A stretch of DNA of 64,000 nt, from assembly GCA_032158125.1 (NCBI GenBank), contig JASKOT010000034.1:123929-187928 (forward strand). The letters run 5' to 3'. The notes under the pieces were generated by a model. It did not search any database, was not told where the DNA came from, and saw nothing but the letters and a program-made list of their open reading frames with translations. The translations under genes were made by a program, and so were the position numbers. The stretch is from Papiliotrema nemorosa. Its lineage: Eukaryota > Basidiomycota > Tremellomycetes > Tremellales > Rhynchogastremaceae. Positions 49,211-59,916 of this stretch are shown here, piece after piece; within the stretch, counting starts at the first letter, position 1; each line of letters begins with the position of its first letter.

Positions 49211-52200
49211 ATGTTTGCTCTACAGTGCATACATCCATCGACAGTTGCACAGTCATCTCTGATCATTCCTGTATAGTACCTCGCATTGCACTGGAAAATC
49301 CTCTACATCCGCGTAGAGGTGTCTACCTTTTCCGCCAACATTTCACCCCTCAACCCCATCGCCGTGCCACAGGGGCAGGGGCATCAACAACCCTCCAGCG
49401 GGCCTTCGCGGAAATCTGTACCTCGAAAGATTGCTTCAGAACCGCAACTGCGTGTCGCATCTACCGCAGAGTCGGAAGAACAGGCAGAGAGCGTGTACCC
49501 AAAGAGGAGAAGAAGGAGACGTGGTGGGAAGAAGAAACGGGTTGTTGATACGATCACTGAGGAGACTGCCGATCCAGCGTTGAAAGAGAACACCAACAAC
49601 ACCAACATGGTATGTATCCTCCTCTCCATTCATCCCTATCTATATCGCCTTGGCCTTATCGCATACTTGAGCCCCTGTTGTTTACTCTCAATCACTGTGG
49701 GTGCTGATTTCAATATAGCCCGTCTTGACATTGCGCCAACACTCATCACAACAACAACTGCGGTCGACCAAACTGCCCATACTGAAAGCCTCGACTTCGT
49801 ATACCAACATGATCCAACCTATATCCCCCTCTCCATTCCCATCCCCTTCTCCGCAACCCTTATCCTCCCAGACCAAAGGAACAGGGATCGCATCCAGGTA
49901 TCCTTCTTCGTTATCTCAACGACCGGGACCATCCAAATTCAAGCGACCCGTTCGACAGCCCATTCCTGTTGAAGAGCCGGTAGTCATTCCAACCTCGTTC
50001 GAAACACCCCGTCGCCTACCTCAACAGGCTCACCCTATCCCAACAGAGCGTTATATCCCAGAATCAATCGACGACACTGTCCCCCCTCTTCCACCCATCT
50101 CCACATCCGCACAATCCCACCAATACTCTTCCCTCGCCGATCTGCTCAAACAAGCAGGATACAAAGAAACAAGAGTCTACACCCCTGAAAGCGAGAAACG
50201 GCACATCAAACGGACGCTCGACGAAGACGACGAGATCAACGCGTTATACGGTGCTTTCGGTCTCAAACCAAGTCCGAGTAACCTCAGCGGGTTGGCGCGG
50301 GGACACACACATACCAGACAGACCATCACGGAACCGAGTCAACCGATGAAGTCCTCGTCTTCCCTCTTGCGTCGGCTGGCATTGCAAGATTTGCCCGAGA
50401 CGAACGATCATGGAGTCAGAGACGTGGCCCAGGATGCGTGGTGGGGAGGCGGTATTGCTGCCAGCTTGGGCAAAGCTGCCCGAGCGGTCATGTCTCCTCC
50501 CACAACTTCCACTCCTGCCTTGGAAGAAACGCCTTCGGCAGGGTTGGGTCTGGGTCTAAGCGTGGCCAAAGGCGCAGGGGTGAGAAAAGTGAAAAGCAAT
50601 TATGAGCTCGACAGGACCAAACGAGGAATCACCGCTGAACCGGAAATCATCTTGCAAGAGCAGCGAAAGCCAGTTATCAGGACCAGTAGAGCATTGACAG
50701 AATCCCCAAAGAGGAATCCAGAGTTCAAAGCTCCTCCACCGAGTATCCAGGCGATCATGGACTCGTCAATGCCGCCACTGCCAGTAGACGACGATGCCTT
50801 TGGGTTCTCGCCTCTTCCAGCCGACTACGAGGATCAATGTGACGAAGACGCAATGTATGCCGCCATGGACGAGTTCAGAGTGGGATCATTGGGATCTTCC
50901 ACTAGCCGATCGACCGTTGAACCGGGTCATCTGCCCGAAATGTTGTCGGATCTTGGGAGTGGAAGCACCATTGGGTCGGATGGACAAGGTGAGAGGATCT
51001 TGCTGGGTGCTGTGGAATACGACGAGGAGTTTGACTCGCCGACAACACACGAGCTGGTCCTGCCGAATGTCGACGATGATTTCGATACGACCACTGCCGC
51101 ACCATCATCGCCCCGACCAGATTTCAGGCGAATGTCCACAGAGCCCGAGTTACAGCCGACAAAAGTGGAAGAGCAATCGCGTCCGATGAAGTATGCCGAT
51201 CGAGCGACCAAACTTCGAATGGCCAGATCCACCCCGGCGCTCAAACATCAGAATAGTACATGGTTCGACTCGGTTCGTTCGGTCGTGATGGCTCGAGCGG
51301 GTTATGCACCTATACCGACTGAAGTACCAGAAATGCCAGTCTCTAGCATGCGAGGACCACTTAAGATCTCTCCAGCACTGCCCGCCGCCCCAACACTGGT
51401 CACTGCCTCTCCGGTGGTCTGCGATTCAGCATCGAGCGAAGCGACCGATTTGCCCGCCATTCCTGCTTCGTTCACTGTTGCTCCCGCCACAACCTCCCGA
51501 GTCCCACTGAGACTACGATCATCGTTGGCCGCATTACGTACGGTAGTAGGACTGCCCGAGAGACAAGTCTCAAACGCTGACACGCCCGTGTTGTCGCCTC
51601 GACTTGACTGGAAAGCACAGGGATCACAATTCGCAGGATGGGAACCGGAAAAGGGTCAGAATAGCTCTTCTGGATGCCCGACAAGTTCCGGTGGAGAGAT
51701 CCAAGGATTTGGACTGGGTATGCGCGTGGTCAGCAACGCGACTATCGACTACTCCAAGTCCTTCTTCTACAAACCCGCCACTCCGCCTCACCCTTCTCAG
51801 CGCACCTCTGCAACCTCTGCTTCATCTACGGGTCCGGATATCGATGGAGTCAAGACCACCTCGGACGGTATGAGGGGTGCAGCGGGCCAAAAAGACCCGG
51901 CACTGGGCAAACGGAGATCAATCAAGTCGCTCAGAGCGGCACTCTTGCTTCCAGTCGCCTTACCACCGGTTCCTCCTATCCCGACCGTGTTTTTGTCGCC
52001 CTCGACTCCCCCGTCTCAACCAGCGGTACCACCACTTGAGCCGCCTGTACTGGCCATTTCGTCACCTGGAGCATGGGAAGCGGGTCTGCCACCTCGAGAA
52101 TTGGTACTGGAAGGAGAGGAGTGGGATGCAAGGGATGGTGGGCCAGTAGGAGACTGGGGGAGAAAGAAGAGCAAGGGCAAGAAGGGGACACTGAAGAAAA

Positions 52201-52220
52201 AGAAGAGTGGGGAGTATTAG
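49211..52220 (+). CDS. Long disordered protein with a short conserved-looking motif (unrecognised)
   Basis: I do not recognise a function. The main exon runs from about 49718 to the stop at 52220. It is preceded by an exon (about 49318-49609) with a strong basic patch, YPKRRRRRRGGKKKR, probably a nuclear or RNA-binding signal. The initiator is uncertain: an ATG at 49211 (MFALQCIHPSTVAQSS) joined by a GTATAG...GTAGAG intron is one option. The protein is about 930 residues of Ser/Pro/Thr-rich low-complexity sequence. One ordered-looking block, YSSLADLLKQAGYKETRVYT with PESEKRHIKRTLDEDDEINA, lies near 50130-50240. The end is very basic (KSKGKKGTLKKKKSGEY). Confidence 0.6.
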
Positions 52221-52558
52221 GGTGTTCTGGTGGATATGGACAATGAACAGCGTGAGGAATGAGAGGGGAGGGGGTTATGACAGGATAACGATCGATGATG
52301 ATTTTCGAGGTTTCTGATTATGGTACAATAATGATATGAACGAGCGAGAAGGTAGCTGGTGGGGATATAGATACCACTTTGTCATGTACTGCTTCTCTGC
52401 ATCGAGTCGGCGGTCCCGGACCACTCGGCTGAACCCTCTCCATGTGGCTACAAATCTTATGCTACGATGTGGAAGTAGTACAACACAATCCTATCTTGGG
52501 TGATGGCAGACTATACCGAGGTCATATGCCTATGCTGTATCTCACTGAGCAGAGAGCT
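52221..52558. other. Convergent 3' region before SWC5
   Basis: This is the 3' flank of the plus-strand gene and of SWC5. Nothing else was recognised. Confidence 0.5.
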
Positions 52559-53493
52559 TCATCTTCCCTTTCGCCCCTCGAACGTCCCCGTCCGTCGCTC
52601 TCCTACTCTATCCAGGAACTGTTGTTTCTCCAGGTATCCACCTCCACGTCTATTCGCTTCTAATTCCGCTTGAATGGACGGATCTGAAGAGGTTGCAGAT
52701 TTCCAATCCATTTGGGACTGACATGAGCATACACAATACCACTATGACGGAGAAGCAAGTGTGTGTGATGGAGGATGAAGTGGGGGGGGCTCACCTTCTC
52801 CAAAGTGGTCATTTTCTTGCCCTTGTCCAAGGCTGCTGACATTGCTTCGAGCGATTGTCGAGGTTTCCGCTTCAGTGGACCTTTACGCGGGGGCAGATTT
52901 GTCGGAGCTGCAGTATAAGAAGCTTCCGCTATTGATTTAGGTGGATCTTCCTTGTTGTCCGTGGTGGAGTGCCCATTTGTTTCTACAGGGAGTTTGACTT
53001 CCGGTTGGGTCTGACGAGCAAGGTATGCCACGACTTCCGGGTCATCTTTCGGTAAAGATACCGTCTCGCTGCTATGAGCCTCTTTCTCAGGTACCATGCC
53101 TAGTCTCAAAGACGGTTGGCCTCACTATATCGTCTCCCCTGCAAATTGTCTCGGACGCTTAATCTCCACCATCTCCACCTGCACCGTCTTCTTCTCTTTC
53201 TGCGTTGTACTCTCAGACTCCTCTTTCATGGATGCAAACAGCTCTGCAGCCTTTTTCTTCCGTGTCGCAGATTCGGCTTCGGCCTGTTCCGCTCTGAGGA
53301 GCTTCGTCTCCTCATCTTCAACGACCGCATCGTCGTCTGAACCAGAACCAGACGAAGAGTCGGATTCAGACCCATCTGTCCGTTTTGCCATGTTCAAGCG
53401 CCGTTTCTTCGTCTTGCGTGGAGAAGCTGTCGGTACGAAGTCTCCATCATCCTCGTCGTCCGATTCCAACCTTGCAGTGTTGAGCGTCGACAT
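52559..53493 (-). CDS. SWC5: SWR1 complex subunit Swc5 (BCNT/CFDP1 family)
   Basis: Swc5 supports exchange of H2A.Z into nucleosomes by SWR1. The ATG at 53493 begins MSTLNTARLESDDEDDGDFV, an acidic DEF-type N-terminus that contacts H2A-H2B in the family. Next come SESDSSSGSGSDDDAVVEDE and a Lys/Glu-rich helix. The third exon gives PPRKGPLKRKPRQSLEAMS and KGKKMTTLEK; the last exon, from about 52720, reads SQMDWKSATSSDPSIQAELE, then RRGGGYLEKQQFLDRVGERR with a short end. TTLEKSxxDW and GYLExxxFLxRV are the BCNT-C signature. About 260 residues; the stop is at 52559. Confidence 0.88.
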
Positions 53494-53708
53494 GATTGCA
53501 GATGAACCTGAAGATGGATTGTTGGCTGTTATTACTGTTGTGGGTGGCGAGGTGTTTTCGGATAAACTGTTTCATCTACTGCTACTTCGGATAAACTCCC
53601 CCCCTCGCGATGAAACAAAGACGCGTCTCGACATCCATCAATAACAATCGACCCTCGACCCTCTCGACCTCGACTTGGCTTCTGCTTCTCATCTCTACAT
53701 CAGCAGCC
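53494..53708. promoter_or_regulatory. Divergent promoter, SWC5/MOB1
   Basis: These 215 bases separate the start codons of SWC5 and MOB1. The MOB1 side is rich in CT and in TCGAC repeats (53650-53680). No TATA box is obvious. Confidence 0.5.
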
Positions 53709-54997
53709 ATGTCTACACTGTTCAACCTGTGAGCTAACCCTATCTGTGAATATTCTAGCTGACTGGGCAGGAAATCAAATCAATCAAGGAGTGAGTTCCA
53801 ACATTGTCCTAAACGTCATGGCTTCCTCTGTGTCTACAGCGGCTGATCCATCAAGGTCAGCTTTCCAGTTCTCTGACGTGTTAGGGATAGCTGACTCGTA
53901 GCTTTCAAGCCGAAGAAGGTCGCCGAGGGTACAAAGCAGTGGCAGCTGAAGCAGTATGCTCAGCAAACCTTGGTAAGTTGTATTCATCCGCATAGATCCC
54001 TCGTGACACACTTGGCGGGCGTTGAGTTTCCGTCATACCTCGACCAACACACTTATAATCCATGCCAGGTTAAAATTGAGAAATGGTGACTGACTATGTA
54101 GGGCTCGGGGAACCTTCGTACTGCTGTCAAATTACCAGAAGGTGAAGACAAGGAAGAATGGATAGCGGTCCATGGTGAGCTTACTTCCTTGGTGCTGGGA
54201 ACAAGCTCACACGCAGTGGTGGATTTCTTCAATCATGTCAATATGCTCTACGGGACTATATCAGAGTTTTGCACTCCGAGCGAGGTGAGCTCCTCTCACA
54301 AAACATGAGCCGAGCTGATTATAGTGTCCTATTATGAATGCCGGACCAAAGTGAGCTATCGCACTCAAGGCTAAGAGAGCTGACTTTCAGGTACGAGTAC
54401 TACTGGGAAGACGGAGAGCATTAGTAAGCTGTCGCTCTTGCATTATTCGTTCATACAGCTGACACTTACAGCAAGAAACCAACCCAACTCACCGCTCCGG
54501 CATACGTAGAGGCATTGATGACTTGGACCCAGTCTATCCTAGACGACGAGAGGCATTTCCCTCAAAAGATGGGTGAGTCGACTAGGAGGTACAAGACTCA
54601 CTTCACTGCTGTCTCGTCCTCAGCTACCTCTTCCGCAATAGATGGGACAAGGCTGATTTGAAGGTGTCAAATTCCCTCCGACGTTTATGGCTACCGCAAA
54701 GACGATTTTGCGTCGATTGTTCAGAGTCTACGCACATATATACCATACCCACTTTGATCAAATTTGCGCTCTGGGTATCGAAGGTGAGCTGACGAGGACG
54801 CGTTTTGCCCGAGCTCACTCGCAGCTCATTTGAACACGAATTATCGACACTTTCTCCTTTTCATCGACGAGGTGAGTTGCTCCATTTGTCTCAAAAACAT
54901 CAGAACTCACGGTCAGTTCAAGCTGCTGTCCGAGAAAGACCTTGTCCCCCTTGAGGATTTCAACAGGACAATTCTGGAAGAGACGGCGTCTAAGTGA
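53709..54997 (+). CDS. MOB1: MOB kinase activator (Mob1)
   Basis: Mob1 binds and activates NDR/LATS-type kinases in mitotic exit and septation. The ATG at 53709 begins MSTLFNL, followed by very short exons and then [19 protein letters not shown]. Later exons give [40 protein letters not shown] and [39 protein letters not shown] and [20 protein letters not shown] follow, then [20 protein letters not shown] and [20 protein letters not shown]. The Cys pair (FCTPSEC) and HxxxxH zinc ligands of the Mob fold are present. The sequence fits Mob1 rather than Mob2. At least eight introns; the smallest 5' exons are the least certain. Confidence 0.92.
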
Positions 54998-55259
54998 GAG
55001 CTGGACCGGGTTCTCTCGTCTATACACCCTCTCACTTATCGATGGCTGCGCCAGTGTTCTTCTAATCTTGCTCCACCGCACTTTTGTATCATGATCCTTC
55101 TACAGTCTATCTCATCACGGTTATTATGCGATATGCTTTATGCCCAAGTTGCGTTTTGCAAAGTGCGGTAAACCGACCATTACTCTACACTTTACAGATT
55201 ATACATTACTCCACCATGAGATCCCACCGCCCCGCATCAGTCTGTCCATTTTCTAATGT

Positions 55260-57472
55260 TTAAACGGCCGAGCTCTGCCTGCGGACTGTCGTGACTGGTC
55301 GTCTTGGAGCTGTCCCCACCTTGCCAGCTGCCACAGCCGATTTGCGCACGCCATTATCTTCCGCCCGAACTCCCAGTGCCGTCCTTATTGCAGCCGGTCC
55401 GGACGGGATCCTTTGTGTGACACTTGTGCCTGTCCTACCCGCGCCAATATCCGGGTGTTTGGGGACGGTAGCCTTCCGAGGTGAGGTGCGAATCACCGAC
55501 GTCTTCTTCGGTATACTCTTTGGCGGTGTGGATACTCTTGTCGACGCGGTTGAAGGGATGCTAGGGGCCGATATCGGAGTCGCCGTGATCGAAGGGATAT
55601 ACTCCCCGTCGTCCGAGGGTGCACTTTGGTGATCCTCGTGTTCCTCTTGCTCCTCTTCCACCACACCCGCCAGATCCGGACTGAGATCGAGCTCTTCTTC
55701 GTCTTCCTCATCTATCTCTTGAACTGGTGACCGGTTGATTCCTGCTCTAGGCAAGACAGACTTGCGCCGAGGGCCGGAAACATGCTGCAGCACCCGCTTG
55801 GATTGCGCGCTGGAAGAGGAAGCAATTTCGGGTTCGGTGATCACTGGGAGTAGAGAGGCTCGAGAACCGCCAAGAATCTCTTCGACGGTAATCCCATCGG
55901 GTTTCCGCATTTTTCTACTCGTATCAGCTTGATCCATGATGAATGTGTGAAAAGACCCACTTTGTCAAACTTGGCTCTTTGTAGTTGACACTGCGCCTTG
56001 CTCGACGTCCTCTCCCACCGTCCTCGTCGGTTGACAGGAAGGACTCCATCTCGCTTATAGTGTTGGATACGACGGACAATGGTGGCGATTGGGATGATAC
56101 TGCAATGTCAGCCAGATAATTCCAACAGACCTCATGTACTCACTCGCTTGTTGCGTGTCCGGTTGTGGTGCCGCCGAGGTCTCGACGATGACTTCGCGAG
56201 CGACCGGAGCTTTTGCCTTGGTCTTGGCCATAGCTGCCGAGCCGGAGCTTCCTGCTCGGGCTATCACTGTCGCTCGACTTGGAGAAGCTGTTTTGGGCAC
56301 AAATGGACCATCGAGTTGCGTAACGACGACCTCCCCAGGGGACTGATTCAAGTCGATGCGTCGTAGTGTTTTGTCGCCTGCTGCAATCGCCTTTGACGGG
56401 ATAGTCACATTTCTCCCTTCCTCCCAGTCTGGTATCTCCTCAACGATCTCCACCGAGGGAGGCGTCTTGGATCTCGCTCGGGGCAACAACAGACCACTCT
56501 CTCTCCGCTTCTTCATCTTGCCAATGGGCGATCTCGAGACTTTTCTCGGACTCGGTGATGCGATGGGTGCAGGCCGAGAGGAAGTAGTTGCGCGAGCAGG
56601 AGATTCGGGACTGTCAATGACAAAGTAGTCGGAGGGTTTGGGTCGGTTATTCGGACGGGGAGATCTGGGGACAGCTACGGATCCAATTTCTGTCCTGCGT
56701 CGTCTGGACATGAGCATCCAATGAGACAATCACGAAGGTGGGGCTCACTCGGCAGGTACACGTCGCACACGTAGATGATCCGTCTCTATGATTTCTGCAT
56801 CACTTCCATATTCGCTCGTCTCGATCAAAATAGGTAGACCTCGTCCCGAGGCGGCAGCCGCGGCGGGTCTCGTTGCAGTAGGGTTCTCCTTGGATTCCAT
56901 TGTCCATACGCTGTTTGCGCCAATCTCAACTCGGGCATCGTCGATCGGATCGATGGACGATGGAGTGTTTGGTCCAAGCGTATCGCGGAATTGTCGGAGG
57001 ACAGGTATTGCGCCTAATATTTGGTCTATGGCTTCGCGTGTGGCCTGGGTATCAGCGGAATTGTTCACAGGCAAGCTGGATGATTCACTGACCTGGCTAT
57101 GATTCCTGGTAGCTTCAACTTGCAGCCGTTTGACCTGAGACGAGAGGAGCACGTTCGTCTGGCGTAGTTCTAGTAGCTCGATGTGGAGTTTTGCAATCTC
57201 CTCTTGCAGTGTCGCAACAGTCGTCCTCCGCAGAGCATTGTCACTGCATATCAGCTAGGCACCGAGCCTGGCACATCGACAAACATGACAATCTCCTTGT
57301 TCTGGCGGACATGTCTCCGGCGGACTAGGTATCAGTTGTGGGTTGCGAGTGAAGTCAGAATTGGGATGATTGACTGACAATCTTCAAACGCCTCGAGAGC
57401 GGTAGGTTTGTTGGTTTGGCTAGGTCCAGCTATTGCCGAGCCTAAGGAAGGCCTTTGTCGCCTCGTAGACAT
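55260..57472 (-). CDS. SGO1: Shugoshin, centromeric cohesin protector
   Basis: Shugoshin recruits PP2A to centromeres to protect cohesin and helps sense tension. The ATG at 57472 begins MSTRRQRPSLGSAIAGPSQT. A coiled coil follows: MIRQNKEIVMF, then LRRTTVATLQEEIAKLHIEL and LELRQTNVLLSSQVKRLQ, where the N-terminal coiled coil is expected. A long disordered basic and Ser/Pro-rich middle comes next. The C-terminal shugoshin motif GRRARRSVNYKEPSLTKMRK (split by an intron near 55940) binds phospho-H2A in the family. An acidic tail (EIDEEDEEELDLSPDLAGVV) follows the motif and the protein ends RRQSSAV. Coiled coil plus basic motif at the right ends makes the call secure although the middle is not conserved. 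Confidence 0.86.
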
Positions 57473-57806
57473 TTTGGACGATCCCCTATTTTAAGATGAG
57501 CGGTGCTGATATGCTTGAAGGGTGCTGGGAATAAGAGTGATAGAGTGGTTCAACGCCATCAACAACGACAACAACAAAACAACCACCCGAAAAGAAGTCA
57601 CTCGCGTCCCCACCCTCGGAGCGGACATTGCCGGCGATTGACCCCTTGTGGCACTCGAGTCCAGCACCTCTTGCACCTCATGTCTATACTCTTCTCATGC
57701 ATGTGTAGAGCTGAGCAGGGCAGGTCATTTGGGTGTGGACCATGGGGAGACAGTCTACATATCGATGGTCATAAGTATACATCAAGTGGTATCACACGTA
57801 AAATGA

Positions 57807-58781
57807 TCAAGCTCCACCTCCCATACCTACTCGTCAGCTCACACCTTGTCCACCCCAACGAGGACTCACCATTGACACCGACCACATCTCTAATCTTGGC
57901 AGCTTCACCGGCACTCAACCTCCCTTTCATACTGACCAAAAAGCTCTCCCAAGCTGAATCGGCATCGCTCTCCGATTCAAACTCGCCCACACAGAGCGCA
58001 TGTATCTTCTGCCAGAAGGTCGGATCTGAGATTGTCCTGTGGAAAGCAGCTGAGGAGACTTGAGGTTGAGGGCCTGATGGTGGAACGTCAATGTTGGCAT
58101 CTGTGACTGCCATCTCGTTTGTCGTGCCCCCGTCGGCTGTTTCCGTCGTGATGGTCAGAGCGGGTGGTCCGGCATTACGAATGGTGGATGAAGCAGCGGC
58201 TGCAGGCGCAGGGGAGGCAGCGGTCTGGGATGAAGGTTTGAGCATCAGAGTGAGGGTCGATCCAGAAGCAATCGAGTATTCTTTCACGAGCTTTGTATCG
58301 ACCAACGCCTTGCCTTTGAGCAGTAATCGCTGGGTATCTGGCGAAGGGGCAGAAGAAGACGATTGGGAGACGAGCGTTTTCAGGTGGGAGACAGCATCGG
58401 TAATTTGAGCCTGAATGGTGATTGTCAATGGCGGCTTGAGCGATTTGACAGTGAGCGAAATGGTGTCTGTTCATCAGCTAGCACCCAATGGAAGGAGCGA
58501 GCGCGAACCTTGGCTGGGTGCTTCATCAACATCCATCACCTCGGGAGCATCGGCTATAGGTACCTACCCGTCAGCAAAGCACAAGTGACCCGAAGACAGG
58601 TCACGAAAGTCTGAGATGGAGACTGACCCCGATCACGGCGACCTTTCTCGGTCGGTCCTCTAGCGGAGTCGAGAAATCACCAGGATACTCGACTCTTCGA
58701 GATGACAATCCCTCGGTGTACCGCTTGATGAATGCTCTCTCCTCATTGAGCTTATCTCCTGATAGTTTCGTGTCCCCCATG
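57807..58781 (-). CDS. GET5: GET pathway ubiquitin-like protein Get5 (Mdy2)
   Basis: Get5 with Get4 hands tail-anchored proteins from Sgt2 to Get3. The ATG at 58781 begins MGDTKLSGDKLNEERAFIKR, then YTEGLSSRRVEYPGDFSTPL and EDRPRKVAV, matching the Get4-binding N-terminus. After an acidic linker (DAPEVMDVDEAPSQ) the ubiquitin-like domain reads ISLTVKSLKPPLTITIQAQI, then RLLLKGKALVDTKLVKEYSI and SGSTLTLMLKPS. An Ala/Pro/Thr linker follows. The C-terminal helix (FWQKIHALCVGEFESESDAD, then AWESFLVSMKGRLSAGEAAK) fits the homodimer domain. After a last intron the end is short (VGMGGGA). Another ubiquitin-like protein is the alternative. Confidence 0.77.
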
Positions 58782-58968
58782 GTGAATACTTTGCAAGTCG
58801 AGTGGTCTGTATGTAGCAAAGACGTGTAGAAGACGTGTCGAGGGTTGAAGGTGGGTTGATGACGTCCCTCTGTTTTCGAGATTTCCGATCATCCCATCCA
58901 TCCATCCCATCTCTCTTCACTCAACTCGAGGACTGTTTTACTCCTCTCGCACTTGAGACGAGGCCAAA
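58782..58968. promoter_or_regulatory. Divergent promoter, GET5/N-myristoylated protein gene
   Basis: These 187 bases separate the two start codons and must serve both genes. A CT-rich, ATCCCATCC-repeat stretch lies at 58890-58925. Confidence 0.5.
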
Positions 58969-59763
58969 ATGGGAGGAGCAGCATCGAAAGGAGCTAGACA
59001 ACTGCCGAAATCTGTACCGACTCAAGCGCGTGCAGCACCAGAATGGGCCAAAACGGTCGTTCCACCAGAAGCACCTCTACCACCACCTCCCCGATCGAAC
59101 CCCCCGTCAGCCTCTGCGTCCTCGAATTCATCGTCCTCCGCATCATCTTCGAGAACTAGCGATCGATCATCACATGGTAGACTTGAAAGAGGTTCAGGTC
59201 TGGGTTCCGAACCGAGGGGTGCACCTATCGGTAGGAGTAATACCCAATTTTCAGGCGAGAAGGACGATAGTGAGTGTCACCTCGTCTTCGCGCCTCAGAG
59301 GTGGCTCTCACAAAGACTTGCGCTTCAACTGTCTTTATATAGCTAGGTATGAAGCTAAGTCTCAGCTGTGATGCGCGATGCTTTGGACCCTGACTTTGCT
59401 GCCAATCTATCTAGAATAGGCCAAGTCAGGATCCAAGATGCCGGCGAATTCGTCCCCACTCAAGCGGCAGCTCAGCGCACTCTCAATTCTAGACGCAATG
59501 AGCTCCAAGATTCTTCCTCTATCCCTCCCCCGAACCATCTTTCCGCTTCTGTCTTACGGGCTCTCTTGGACGAGGTCAAAGGTGTACGATCCGCTTCGGC
59601 GCTGAAAGAGGTATATGAGAGGTATAACATGTCTCCGGAAAAAGTGGATCAGTTGAGGAGGTGGGTCAACACGCCTAGTGTAGGGGATGTCACGACGAAT
59701 ATGGTGGATGGTCAGGAGACTACCGAGATGAAGGCTGTCTGGGTAGACGGGAAATTCAAGTAA
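58969..59763 (+). CDS. Small fungal protein with MGGAASK N-terminus (putative N-myristoylation)
   Basis: Two exons. The ATG at 58969 begins MGGAASKGARQLPKSVPTQA, a classical N-myristoylation consensus (Gly2, Ser6, Lys7) with basic residues behind it. A Ser/Pro low-complexity stretch follows. After a 93-base intron the second exon gives MRDALDPDFAANLSRIGQVR, then LRALLDEVKGVRSASALKE and YERYNMSPEKVDQLRRWVNT with PSVGDVTTN. The layout (MGxxASK head, DPDFAxxL motif, C-terminal helix-turn-helix-like segment) recalls a conserved fungal family of unknown role. About 230 residues. Likely attached to a membrane through its N-terminus; the function is unknown. Confidence 0.68.
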
Positions 59764-59916
59764 ATGTTGTACAGCACCCGATGAAGTGTCGCGAACGCAA
59801 GAAAAACTCGCCCAGGTGCGTTCGCTACCACTGCGGTCCTGTGTATACCACGTCGGGTTGAATTGTGGGCCTGCTGATCCGGCGTGCATACAACTCGTGA
59901 TAACTGCTGCTGAAAG

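Noticed and set aside
53096..53644. 182-codon plus-strand frame opposite SWC5
   Set aside because: It is the antisense shadow of SWC5; Ser-rich because the real strand is rich in Asp/Glu/Arg codons.
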